This document shows positions 1 to 6,400 of a stretch of 7,284 nt of DNA, in pieces. A program made the translations under genes and the position numbers. Each line of letters begins with the position of its first letter. Position 1 is the first letter of the stretch. The notes under the pieces were generated by a model. It made no database searches. It was given only the letters and a program-made list of their open reading frames with translations, and was not told where the DNA came from. This stretch comes from Planctomycetota bacterium (GTDB lineage Bacteria; Planctomycetota; Phycisphaerae; Phycisphaerales; UBA1924): NCBI GenBank assembly GCA_023434205.1, contig JAEYTB010000161.1, positions 1 to 7,284 of the forward strand, read 5' to 3'.

Positions 1-455
1 GCGGTGAGCAGCAGCCGGCTCTCGCCCACGTAGGGCGCCAGCTTGAAGATCCTGAAGATCCGCACCAGCCGCAAAATCCGCACCGCCATCAGCGACTGCG
101 CCCCGGGGATGAGCAGCCCCAGGAACGTGGGCAGGATCGCCAGCAGGTCCACGATCCCATAGAACGAGAGCGCGTACCGCGCGGGCCGCCGCACGCACAG
201 CAGCCGCAGCACGTACTCGACGGTGAACAGCCCCGTGAAGAACCACTCGATGATGTGCAGCGTGGGCGCGTACACCGCAGCGATCGACTGCACGCTCTCC
301 AGCGTCACCGCGACCACGCTCAGCCCGATCGCGATCAGCAGCAGGATGTCGAACGCGCGCCCCGAGGGCGTGTCGGACTCAAAGATCACCTCGTGCAGCT
401 TCGCCCGCCAGGGAGAAAGCGGCCGCTCGTCGGGGGTTGGGCGGGGGGTGGTCAC
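1..455 (-). CDS. Voltage-gated ion channel (potassium-channel type), N-terminal part, cut by the left window edge
   Basis: The 151 visible residues carry the voltage-sensor half of a six-helix cation channel of the inner membrane. Hydrophobic segments lie near residues 34-53 (S1), 67-87 (S2) and 96-115 (S3). S4 at about 123-138 has basic residues at every third position (R126, R129, R132, R135, K138), the hallmark of a voltage sensor. The pore helices and TVGYG-type selectivity filter would lie beyond the window, so ion selectivity cannot be read; potassium is the usual case for this bacterial family. The GTG start at 453-455 is chosen because an in-frame TAG (465-467) lies just upstream with no other start codon between. 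No Shine-Dalgarno is evident. The gene diverges from the zinc-ribbon gene across a 61-bp spacer with no convincing promoter boxes. A sodium channel or a pore-less sensor protein remains possible. Confidence 0.85.
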   Translation of the reverse strand, partial: MTTPRPTPDERPLSPWRAKLHEVIFESDTPSGRAFDILLLIAIGLSVVAVTLESVQSIAAVYAPTLHIIEWFFTGLFTVEYVLRLLCVRRPARYALSFYGIVDLLAILPTFLGLLIPGAQSLMAVRILRLVRIFRIFKLAPYVGESRLLLT

Positions 456-516
456 CCGGGCAGTCTACGGGTTGAGGGGAGCGGCGTCAGGGCTGGTGCG
501 ATCTAGAGTTGCCCGC

Positions 517-963
517 ATGGCCGAGCCCTCACAGAGCGCCCCCTGCTACGCCTGCGGCTACGACGCCGCGGGGGCGGTGCGCTGCCCGGAGTGCGGCGTG
601 GACCTGAGCGCGGCGGCGCGGGACGCCTTCCACGCTGAACGCTGGCGCTGGCGGTGGAGCGACAAGGCCCTCGCGATCGCGGCGGTCACGGTGCAGGTCG
701 TCGGCACCGGCGGGTTCGCGTGGCTGGATTCCATCCACCGCCTGCCGCGTGGAGTCCACCAGTTCCAGTTCCTGGTCCCGGGCTTCGTGGTGTTCGCGAT
801 CGCGCTCGGCGTCGTGTTCGGCTTCCGCCTGCTGCGCCGCCGCCACGGAACACCGCACGCGCTGGCGTGGTGCATCCCGCTGGGCCTCCTGGTGTCGCTC
901 GGGCCGCTCTTGATGATGGCGCTGCTCGCCGGGGCAGTCCGCTTGTTCCGCTTCCTGTACTGA
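517..963 (+). CDS. Small zinc-ribbon membrane protein of unknown function
   Basis: This 148-residue protein opens with a compact zinc ribbon: C10-x2-C13-G-Y-D, then C23-P-x-C26-G, four cysteines well placed to bind one zinc ion. An aromatic and basic patch follows (W43-W47, alternating with R), then three hydrophobic segments at about 50-70, 86-106 and 115-142. The arrangement predicts a cytoplasmic zinc ribbon tethered to the inner membrane. Similar CxxCGYD...CPECG heads on short membrane proteins are frequent in planctomycetes, where their role is unknown. ATG 517 is chosen because it sits directly before the ribbon; the same frame stays open back to 223, but that extension would run antisense through the channel gene and looks low-complexity. 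The Shine-Dalgarno is weak. It converges with the FN3-like gene downstream. I cannot assign a function; a regulatory or protein-interaction role is only a guess. Confidence 0.75.
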   Translation: MAEPSQSAPCYACGYDAAGAVRCPECGVDLSAAARDAFHAERWRWRWSDKALAIAAVTVQVVGTGGFAWLDSIHRLPRGVHQFQFLVPGFVVFAIALGVVFGFRLLRRRHGTPHALAWCIPLGLLVSLGPLLMMALLAGAVRLFRFLY

Positions 964-980
964 GCCCCGATCGACGCCCC

Positions 981-1030
981 AAAAACGACGCCGCGGGCCC
1001 CGATCGTGTTGTCAGGCGGGCCCGGCGTCG
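981..1030 (-). terminator. Intrinsic terminator of the FN3-like gene
   Basis: The arms CGACGCC (986-992) and GGCGTCG (1024-1030) pair, as do GGGCCC (995-1000) and GGGCCC (1018-1023), giving 13 base pairs with a 2-nt bulge (993-994) and a 17-nt loop. Read on the minus strand, the hairpin is followed at once by five T (985-981). It lies about 35 bp past the stop of the gene at 1065-1772. There is no T run on the plus side, so it should not stop transcripts of the convergent zinc-ribbon gene. Confidence 0.7.
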
Positions 1031-1064
1031 CTTCCCGTGTGTCCAAGCAGGACGCAGTGATTCC

Positions 1065-1772
1065 TCAGGCCGCGCGGCGCGCCACCTGCGGGGCCATCGC
1101 GGCGGGCAGCGTGGGGACGCCGATCGCGACGCCCACGCTCAGCGGGCTGTGCCTGGCCCCGCGGCACGCCTGCACGAAGTAGACGAGGGTCGCGCCGGGC
1201 ACGAGCGGGGGCTGCTGGTCCGCGAAGCTCCGCTCGCCGGTGGCGCCCACGACGCGGGGCATCGCCTCGCCGGGCCCCTGCCGCAGGATCGAGTAGTACA
1301 GGCCGCCGCCGCCGCGCGAGCCCCTGCCGCGGGCGGTGCCGGTGGGGCCCGTGCCCTCCCACGTGACCACGGCGCAGCCCGCCGAGCTGATCACGACCGA
1401 GACGTTGCGGGGCGTGCCCAGGTCCGGGGCGGCGCCGGGCTTGTTGGGCGGGTCGATGTGGGCGCTGGCGTAGATCGAGTTGTCGTCCATGGTGCTTGCC
1501 TTTGCCTTGATGGTCGCGACGGCGGCGGCGCCGGGCTTCCTGAGTTTCTCGAGGGCGCTGCGGAGCAGCAGCGTGGCGGACTGCGCCGCGTTGCGGGCCG
1601 CGACGGCGGCCTGGTACGCGGCCCGCGCCTCGTCGGTCAGCGTCTTGATCTGTTCCACGGTCTCCCCGCTGAGCCCCAGCGCCTCGGGGTCCTGCGACCA
1701 CAGGGGGACGCGCGTCTCGAAGAACGCGATCTGCTTGTCGATGGTGCGGGGGAGGACTCGCATGATGAACAT
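1065..1772 (-). CDS. Orphan protein with an alpha-helical N-terminal half and an FN3-like C-terminal domain
   Basis: This 235-residue protein has two parts. Residues 1-92 begin MFIMRVLPRTIDKQIAFFETR and continue as a long alanine-rich, predicted helical stretch (about 37-92), plausibly a helical hairpin or short coiled coil. After a proline-rich linker (107-120), residues 121-218 look like a fibronectin-III-type beta sandwich: alternating hydrophobic strands, a V-T-W core at 136-138, a Y-Y-S-I-L-R strand at 159-164, and a late Y-F-V-Q-A strand at 198-202 followed by R-G. The Gly/Arg-rich loop at 148-157 is unusual. There is no signal peptide or membrane segment, so it is probably cytoplasmic. 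ATG 1772 is preferred because a G-rich run lies about 9-14 bases upstream; ATG 1763 is an alternative, and the frame is open to 1877 without a credible start. It appears monocistronic, with its own terminator at 981-1030. I recall similar orphans in planctomycete genomes, but no function is known to me. Confidence 0.7.
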   Translation of the reverse strand: MFIMRVLPRTIDKQIAFFETRVPLWSQDPEALGLSGETVEQIKTLTDEARAAYQAAVAARNAAQSATLLLRSALEKLRKPGAAAVATIKAKASTMDDNSIYASAHIDPPNKPGAAPDLGTPRNVSVVISSAGCAVVTWEGTGPTGTARGRGSRGGGGLYYSILRQGPGEAMPRVVGATGERSFADQQPPLVPGATLVYFVQACRGARHSPLSVGVAIGVPTLPAAMAPQVARRAA

Positions 1773-1902
1773 GGCATCGACCCCCGCGGGGGGTGGGTTG
1801 AGCGCGAGCGTGCGGATTGTGCCGCCCCGCGCCGCGGCGATTCCCCCGCCCGCCCGCGCAACCGAAGAGCCCGCCACGGCTTACAACCCGAGCGCCCGCG
1901 CG

Positions 1903-1948
1903 AAAAAAACCCGCGGCAGCCCCGCGCCACCCCGCGCCCGCAGCGCCC
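1903..1948 (-). other. G-quadruplex-type tract followed by a T7 run, downstream of the 2021-2530 gene
   Basis: On the minus strand there are five G runs (complements of 1946-1948, 1937-1939, 1930-1933, 1920-1923 and 1910-1912) with loops of 6, 3, 6 and 7 nt, followed directly by seven T (1909-1903). This fits the usual G3+N1-7 quadruplex pattern. It lies about 70-120 bp past the stop of the minus-strand gene at 2021-2530, where a transcription end could fall. G runs are common in DNA this GC-rich, so the match alone is weak; the adjoining T7 is the less expected part. Function is inferred only. Confidence 0.35.
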
Positions 1949-1951
1949 AAC

Positions 1952-1978
1952 CGCGTGTCAGCGCCGCTGTGACACGCG
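1952..1978. repeat. Perfect 9-bp inverted repeat in the 1773-2020 spacer
   Basis: CGCGTGTCA (1952-1960) and TGACACGCG (1970-1978) are perfect inverted arms around a 9-nt centre. It sits 43 bp past the stop of the minus-strand gene ending at 2021 and about 180 bp upstream of the start at 1772. As RNA it could form the hairpin of a termination region, although the nearest T run on the minus strand is more than 40 bp further on (1909-1903). As DNA, a TGTCA-N9-TGACA dyad is also a plausible regulator site. Nothing else in the 248-bp spacer is clearly a gene or promoter. Confidence 0.4.
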
Positions 1979-2020
1979 CCCGCGCGTGTGCGGCGCGGGT
2001 CATGGCGACATCGGCGCGCG

Positions 2021-2530
2021 TCAAGGCGAGGGCGGCGGGCCCGGCGGCGCCTGGGGCCAGCGCTCAAGCAGCGCGCCGTCGTCCGTGTAGAGCTCGAGCA
2101 TGGGGTTGTCGAAGTCCACCTCGATTCGGAACCGTTCGCGCGCCCGCAGGCAGCGGCGTGCCGCGAGCGCGAACCGGACTTGGTCGGGCTCCGACAGCTC
2201 AAGCATCCGCATGCAATCCATCAGCCCCCGCACGTCCGACATGATCCCGCCGTACCGGTAGTTGATCCGCAGGCTCCGGGCTTTGGTGTGGTAACGATGC
2301 CACAACGGCGGGCCCGGGTCCGTGCCCGAGAGCGCCAGCAGGAGCGAGAACTCCGTGTCCTGCTCGACCCACGCCCACTCAAAGCCCCACAGGCTGGGCG
2401 ACTCGCGCGTGCGGCCTGAGTTGATGTCCACCTCGCGCTGCCGTCGGTAGTCGAGGATCGCCCATCCCGTGATGATCGTGAGCACCACGAGGACCAGCCA
2501 GGCGAGGATGAACTTGCGCCGCGCCGTCAT
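2021..2530 (-). CDS. Single-pass membrane protein of unknown function
   Basis: This protein has 169 residues. A short basic start (MTARRK) is followed by one hydrophobic segment at about 8-26, then a soluble domain rich in Trp, Arg and acidic residues. The segment VDINSGRTRES (34-44), just after the membrane helix, resembles a motif I associate with a loose group of planctomycete membrane-anchored proteins, none with a known role. Residues 110-150 could form a small alpha/beta unit, and the C-terminus is proline-rich (PPGPPPSP). The predicted topology is N-in with the main domain outside the membrane. ATG 2530 is chosen because it directly precedes the basic-plus-hydrophobic anchor; the open frame reaches 2617 but lacks domain features there. 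It lies 88 bp downstream of purM on the same strand, so read-through is possible. That spacer holds two small mutually exclusive GC hairpins (2552-2576 and 2563-2585) but no clear terminator or promoter. Confidence 0.65.
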   Translation of the reverse strand: MTARRKFILAWLVLVVLTIITGWAILDYRRQREVDINSGRTRESPSLWGFEWAWVEQDTEFSLLLALSGTDPGPPLWHRYHTKARSLRINYRYGGIMSDVRGLMDCMRMLELSEPDQVRFALAARRCLRARERFRIEVDFDNPMLELYTDDGALLERWPQAPPGPPPSP

Positions 2531-2618
2531 CGTCTGTGGTACCGCCCTCTTGCGTGCGGGATGCGGCGACGCACGCTCACGCCGCGAAAAACCAGCGGGT
2601 TGACCGACCGATGTCACC

Positions 2619-3791
2619 CTACTTCCACCGCACCTCGCCCTTCCCGCCCTTGCTCACCGTGCCGATCGTGTACACCGTCTCGCCGAGCTTGGTCAGCCGC
2701 TCCGCCACGCTCTCCGCGAAGCTCTTCTTCACGATCACGCAGTAGCCGATCCCCATGTTGAAGATCCGCCACATCTCCTCCTCGGGGATGTTGCCCTTCT
2801 CCTGCAGGAAGCTGAACACCGCCGGCCGCGGCCACGCCGCGCGGTCCACCACCGCGTCCATGGTGGGCGGCAGCGCGCGGCACAGGTTCCCGGGGATCCC
2901 GCTCCCCGTGATGTGCGCCATCCCCGAGATCACGTTCTTGACGTGGTAGCCGCGCTGGAGCCGCACGATCGGGTCGGCGTAGAGGCGCGTGGGGGTCAGC
3001 AGCACCTGGCCCAAGGTCGGAGGTCGGGTGTCGGATGCCGGAGCGCCCTTTTTCCGCGACCCCTTCTTCCCACCCTTCTTCTCCGCGCCCCTCCGCCCGC
3101 CCTCCGCGCCCTCCGCGTTCAACTCCGGGTAGACCTTGTGCAGGTCCAGCCCCGCCTCCTTCACGACGTTCCGCACCAGCGTGTACCCGTTGCTGTGGAT
3201 GCCGTCGGACGCCAGGCCCAGGATCACATCCCCGTGCCTGACCCGCGTGGGCTTCTGGATCTTCTTCAGCTCCGCCACGCCCACGCAGAAGCCCGCGAGG
3301 TCGAAGTCGCCCTTCTTGTAGATATCCGGCATGTTCGCCGTCTCGCCCCCCAGCAGGGCGCACCCGCTCCGCCGGCACCCCTCGGCGATGCCCTTCACGA
3401 TGTCGGAGAGGAACTTCTTGTCGATCACGGGCGTGGCGATGTAGTCCAGGAAGAACAGCGGCTCGGCCCCCTGCACGATCAGGTCGTTGACGTTCATCGC
3501 GACCAGGTCGATGCCCACGGTGTCGAACACCTGCATCTCCGCCGCGAGCATGACCTTGGTCCCCACGCCGTCGCAGCACGCCACCAGCACCGGGTCCTTG
3601 TAGTTGCGCGCAAACAGCCGCTGCTTGTAGTCGAGCCTGAACAGCCCGGCGAACCCGCCGGGGTTGGGGATCACGCGGTCGGTGTACGTCTTCCGCAGCA
3701 TCGAGTCGAGCGACTCGGTGAAGGCGTCCTTCTGGTCGATGTCGACGCCCGAGGAGGCGTAGGTGAGGGGCTTGGTGGGGGCTTTGGACAT
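2619..3791 (-). CDS. purM: Phosphoribosylformylglycinamidine cyclo-ligase (AIR synthetase) with a low-complexity insertion
   Basis: PurM is the cytosolic enzyme that closes the imidazole ring in purine synthesis, converting FGAM and ATP to AIR, ADP and phosphate. The 390-residue product matches the family throughout: SGVDID (14-19), the DGVGTK nucleotide-binding motif (74-79), GIDLVAMNVNDLIVQGAEPL (93-112), GGETA (148-152), HSNGY (199-203), the AHITG loop (292-296) and FNMGIG (344-349). PurM is usually about 345 residues. The excess is a Lys/Gly/Arg/Glu-rich run at about 225-258 between the YPEL and TLGQVLL segments, where relatives have only a short loop in the C-terminal domain. The usual TGGG in the AHITGGG loop reads TGSG here. 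ATG 3791 gives the family-typical N-terminus; the open frame upstream comes from repeat DNA. No Shine-Dalgarno is visible. It diverges from metK, and no other purine gene is in view. The reading frame is intact through the insertion, so the gene is probably functional. Confidence 0.95.
   Translation of the reverse strand: MSKAPTKPLTYASSGVDIDQKDAFTESLDSMLRKTYTDRVIPNPGGFAGLFRLDYKQRLFARNYKDPVLVACCDGVGTKVMLAAEMQVFDTVGIDLVAMNVNDLIVQGAEPLFFLDYIATPVIDKKFLSDIVKGIAEGCRRSGCALLGGETANMPDIYKKGDFDLAGFCVGVAELKKIQKPTRVRHGDVILGLASDGIHSNGYTLVRNVVKEAGLDLHKVYPELNAEGAEGGRRGAEKKGGKKGSRKKGAPASDTRPPTLGQVLLTPTRLYADPIVRLQRGYHVKNVISGMAHITGSGIPGNLCRALPPTMDAVVDRAAWPRPAVFSFLQEKGNIPEEEMWRIFNMGIGYCVIVKKSFAESVAERLTKLGETVYTIGTVSKGGKGEVRWK
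3017..3119. repeat. Low-complexity repeat insertion inside purM
   Basis: This stretch codes for about 34 PurM residues (225-258) with no counterpart in the E. coli PurM sequence as I recall it. It has two parts. At 3017-3037 there are three tandem heptamers on the plus strand, TCGGAGG, TCGGGTG and TCGGATG. From about 3038 to 3119 the minus strand is purine-rich, with iterated GCGGAGGGC-type units near 3085-3117 and GAAG/GGAAAA runs that encode the Lys/Gly track. The length is close to 102 bp, a multiple of three, so the frame is preserved. The parts look like intergenic-type repeat DNA captured in a gene. The exact borders are estimated from the protein alignment. Confidence 0.75.
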
Positions 3792-3839
3792 GCCCGGGAG
3801 GATACCCGCCGAGGGGGACGGCTTGCGGCCCGCGGCGTT

Positions 3840-3931
3840 GCGGATTGCGGATTGCCGATCGCGGAACGGGGGAGCGCGGGGCGGGAAGGGGGTTTTCAAT
3901 CCGCAATCCGCGGTCCGCAATCCCCGATCTA
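3840..3931. repeat. Inverted heptamer repeats flanking a G-rich core, purM-metK spacer
   Basis: The left arm (3840-3867) is four tandem heptamers: GCGGATT twice, then GCCGATC and GCGGAAC. The right arm (3897-3931) is the inverted equivalent: CAATCCG twice, then CGGTCCG, CAATCCC and a degraded unit. Positions 3840-3854 and 3897-3911 are perfect 15-bp inverted copies, so a long hairpin is possible, with 42 nt between the arms. The core holds four G runs and a T4. This is the only notable content of the 209-bp divergent spacer apart from the GC palindromes near metK. No promoter boxes for either gene were convincing. Confidence 0.8.
3868..3896 (+). other. Short-loop G-quadruplex-type motif with a T4 tail
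   Basis: The plus strand reads G5-N5-G4-N1-G3-N2-G5 (runs at 3868-3872, 3878-3881, 3883-3885 and 3888-3892), then TTTT at 3893-3896. Loops of 5, 1 and 2 nt make this a stronger quadruplex candidate than most chance matches in GC-rich DNA. It lies exactly between the inverted heptamer arms, about 105 bp upstream of metK and 75 bp upstream of purM. An effect on transcription of either gene is inference. Confidence 0.5.
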
Positions 3932-3948
3932 TCCGCCCTACCCTTGTG

Positions 3949-3971
3949 GCCCGGCCGGGCACTGGGCCCGG
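3949..3971 (+). promoter_or_regulatory. Overlapping GC palindromes upstream of metK
   Basis: GCCCGGCCGGGC (3949-3960) is a perfect 12-bp palindrome. Its right half, CCGGGC (3955-3960), can pair instead with GCCCGG (3966-3971) across a 5-nt loop. The two hairpins are mutually exclusive and end about 30 bp before the metK start. They may be part of the leader or promoter region, or simply GC-rich sequence. There is no recognisable SAM riboswitch core. Confidence 0.25.
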
Positions 3972-4000
3972 CGGCGATCTACTTAGAGAGAGTGCCACCG

Positions 4001-5197
<1,197 letters not shown>

Positions 5198-5217
5198 GCC
5201 ACCCTCATTGTCCAACG

Positions 5218-5250
5218 AAAAAGGCCTCTCCCAAGGGAGAGGCCTTTTTT
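5218..5250. terminator. Bidirectional intrinsic terminator between metK and the TlpA-like gene
   Basis: A perfect 10-bp stem, GGCCTCTCCC (5223-5232) with GGGAGAGGCC (5235-5244), is bordered by A5 (5218-5222) on the left and T6 (5245-5250) on the right. Only two bases separate the arms, so the tip pair must open to form a CAAG tetraloop. Each strand therefore has a GC-rich hairpin followed by a T run. It lies 20 bp past the metK stop and 25 bp past the stop of the convergent minus-strand gene, so one element can end both transcripts. Confidence 0.95.
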
Positions 5251-5275
5251 CATGCCGGAACGGTGTGCTCCGCAA

Positions 5276-6337
5276 TCACCTCTTCAGCAGCTCGGGGATC
5301 ATCTCCTCGAGCTTGCCGCGGGCCTTGGTCGAGTGCAGGTTGCCCTGCTTGTCGACGATGAACAGCGCCGGGATGCCGTTGATGCCCCACGAGCCGCTGA
5401 ACTCGCTATCCCAGCCCGCGCCCTGGAAGTACTGCGGCCAGCCGATTTCGTTGGTCTTGCAGTACTCCTTCAGCGCGGTGAGCCCCCCCTTGTCCTCGGG
5501 GTTGTCCAGGCTGACGCCGATGAACTCCACGCCCTTGTCCTTGTACTGGGCGTACAGCTCCTTCATGTGCGGCATCTCCGCGATGCACGGCCCGCACCAC
5601 GTCGCCCAGAAGTCCACCACCACGACCTTGCCCTTCAGCTTGTTCATCGAGACCTTGTCGCCAGTGATGGCGTCGGTGAAGTCGAGCTTGAACGGCTTGC
5701 CCACGCCCTCCGCCTGGCGGATCTTGCCCTCGGCGGTGCGCGCCGTCCGGGTGCTGGGGTACAGTTCCATGACCGCGCGGTACGCCTTCTTCGCCGCCGC
5801 GGGGTCCTTCTCAGCACCCGCCAGCGTCATGTACAGCGTCGCGCCCCGCGGCTTGTCCGGCTCGATCTTGCGGTACGCCTCGATCGCCTTCACGAACTCC
5901 TTCGACGCGTTCCCGTGCTTGTCGCCCGTCGCGTCGGCGTGGTAGAACGCGGCGGTGCCCGCGATCGGGTTGCCCTTGCGCTCGGCGACCACCCGCGCGG
6001 TCTCCTTCAGCACGCCGTCCAGGTCCTGCTGCTGGGCCAGGTGCCGCCAGCGGGCCTGCAGGTGCTTGTCCAGGTCCGCGTGCGAGGGGTCGGAGAGGTA
6101 CAGCTCCCACGCCAGCTCGGCCTGCCTTGCCTGCGCCTTGGCCTGGTCCGCCCAGTACTTCTCGCGCAGCTCCTTGTCCTTGCGCTGATCGGGCGTCATC
6201 GGCGGCATCGCCGCCTTCTCGATCTCCGCGATGACCTGATCGGCAGGCCGCGGCGTGGTGGTCTGCCCGACCGCCAGCCCGGCGCAGAGGTGAAGGACAC
6301 AGCCAACCGCGAGACCGGTGAGGCACAGCGTGCGCAT
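5276..6337 (-). CDS. Secreted TlpA-like thioredoxin-fold protein with a helical N-terminal domain
   Basis: This 353-residue exported redox protein begins with a signal peptide (hydrophobic core about 4-23, likely cleavage near AVG/Q at 24-25). Residues 30-210 are mostly helical and charged; 140-205 look TPR-like (AIEAYRKIEP, AAKKAYRAVMELYP). The C-terminal 213-353 is a TlpA/ResA/AhpC-type thioredoxin fold with the redox motif WCGPC (247-251), preceded by the strand KVVVVDFWAT, and the cis-proline at GIPALF (P323). Such domains reduce or exchange disulfides outside the cytoplasm, for example in cytochrome c maturation or repair of oxidised proteins; the substrate cannot be read here. ATG 6337 is strongly supported by AAGGAG (6344-6349) 6 nt upstream and by the signal peptide. 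Its own promoter candidate overlaps the nadD stop. It ends at the bidirectional terminator shared with metK. No cytochrome maturation genes are nearby. Confidence 0.9.
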   Translation of the reverse strand: MRTLCLTGLAVGCVLHLCAGLAVGQTTTPRPADQVIAEIEKAAMPPMTPDQRKDKELREKYWADQAKAQARQAELAWELYLSDPSHADLDKHLQARWRHLAQQQDLDGVLKETARVVAERKGNPIAGTAAFYHADATGDKHGNASKEFVKAIEAYRKIEPDKPRGATLYMTLAGAEKDPAAAKKAYRAVMELYPSTRTARTAEGKIRQAEGVGKPFKLDFTDAITGDKVSMNKLKGKVVVVDFWATWCGPCIAEMPHMKELYAQYKDKGVEFIGVSLDNPEDKGGLTALKEYCKTNEIGWPQYFQGAGWDSEFSGSWGINGIPALFIVDKQGNLHSTKARGKLEEMIPELLKR

Positions 6338-6343
6338 GCGAGG

Positions 6344-6349
6344 CTCCTT
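6344..6349 (-). promoter_or_regulatory. Shine-Dalgarno AAGGAG of the TlpA-like gene
   Basis: AAGGAG on the minus strand lies 6 nt before ATG 6337. It is the only textbook Shine-Dalgarno in the window; the other starts are weak or lack one. It fixes the start at the signal peptide against a longer open frame that would overlap nadD. Confidence 0.85.
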
Positions 6350-6371
6350 GTGAATAAACCACCCCGGCACC

Positions 6372-6400
6372 AGTATGCTCGCCCGGGGCCCGGGCGTCAA
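6372..6400 (-). promoter_or_regulatory. Sigma-70-like promoter of the TlpA-like gene with a palindromic spacer
   Basis: On the minus strand a -35 box TTGACG (complement of 6395-6400, 5 of 6 consensus bases) is followed by a 17-bp spacer and a -10 box CATACT (complement of 6372-6377, 4 of 6). This would start transcription near 6365, giving a leader of about 28 nt that contains the Shine-Dalgarno. The -35 box overlaps the nadD stop codon (6397-6399). The spacer is largely a palindrome, GCCCGGGGCCCGGGC (6381-6395), with 7-bp arms around one base. It could be an operator, or a nadD transcript hairpin lacking a T run. Confidence 0.55.

Noticed and set aside
654..2090. Long plus-strand open frame spanning the zinc-ribbon gene, its terminator and the FN3-like gene
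   Set aside because: The translation is Arg/Ala/Gly low-complexity with no domain, and it crosses a terminator and two better-supported genes. Stop codons are scarce in DNA this GC-rich.
1012..2202. 396-codon minus-strand open frame overlapping the FN3-like gene
   Set aside because: It runs through the 1773-2020 spacer and two other genes in another frame, and reads as Arg/Gly-rich sequence with no recognisable motif.
3017..3119. Frameshift or assembly error in purM
   Set aside because: The frame and all motifs resume correctly after the insert and the length is near a multiple of three. A copy-number error in the repeat cannot be fully excluded without reads.
3840..3931. Possible CRISPR-like or phage-attachment array
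   Set aside because: Units are 7 bp, directly abutting and without spacers, and there are no cas or integrase genes.
3792..4000. Possible SAM riboswitch before metK
   Set aside because: No conserved SAM-I, SAM-II or SAM-IV core, four-way junction or kink-turn pattern could be recognised. The spacer is taken up by heptamer repeats and GC palindromes.
6298..6337. Lipoprotein signal in the TlpA-like protein (Cys13 after A-V-G)
   Set aside because: The cysteine falls within the hydrophobic core with too little sequence before it and no canonical L-x-x-C lipobox; cleavage near residue 24 fits better.
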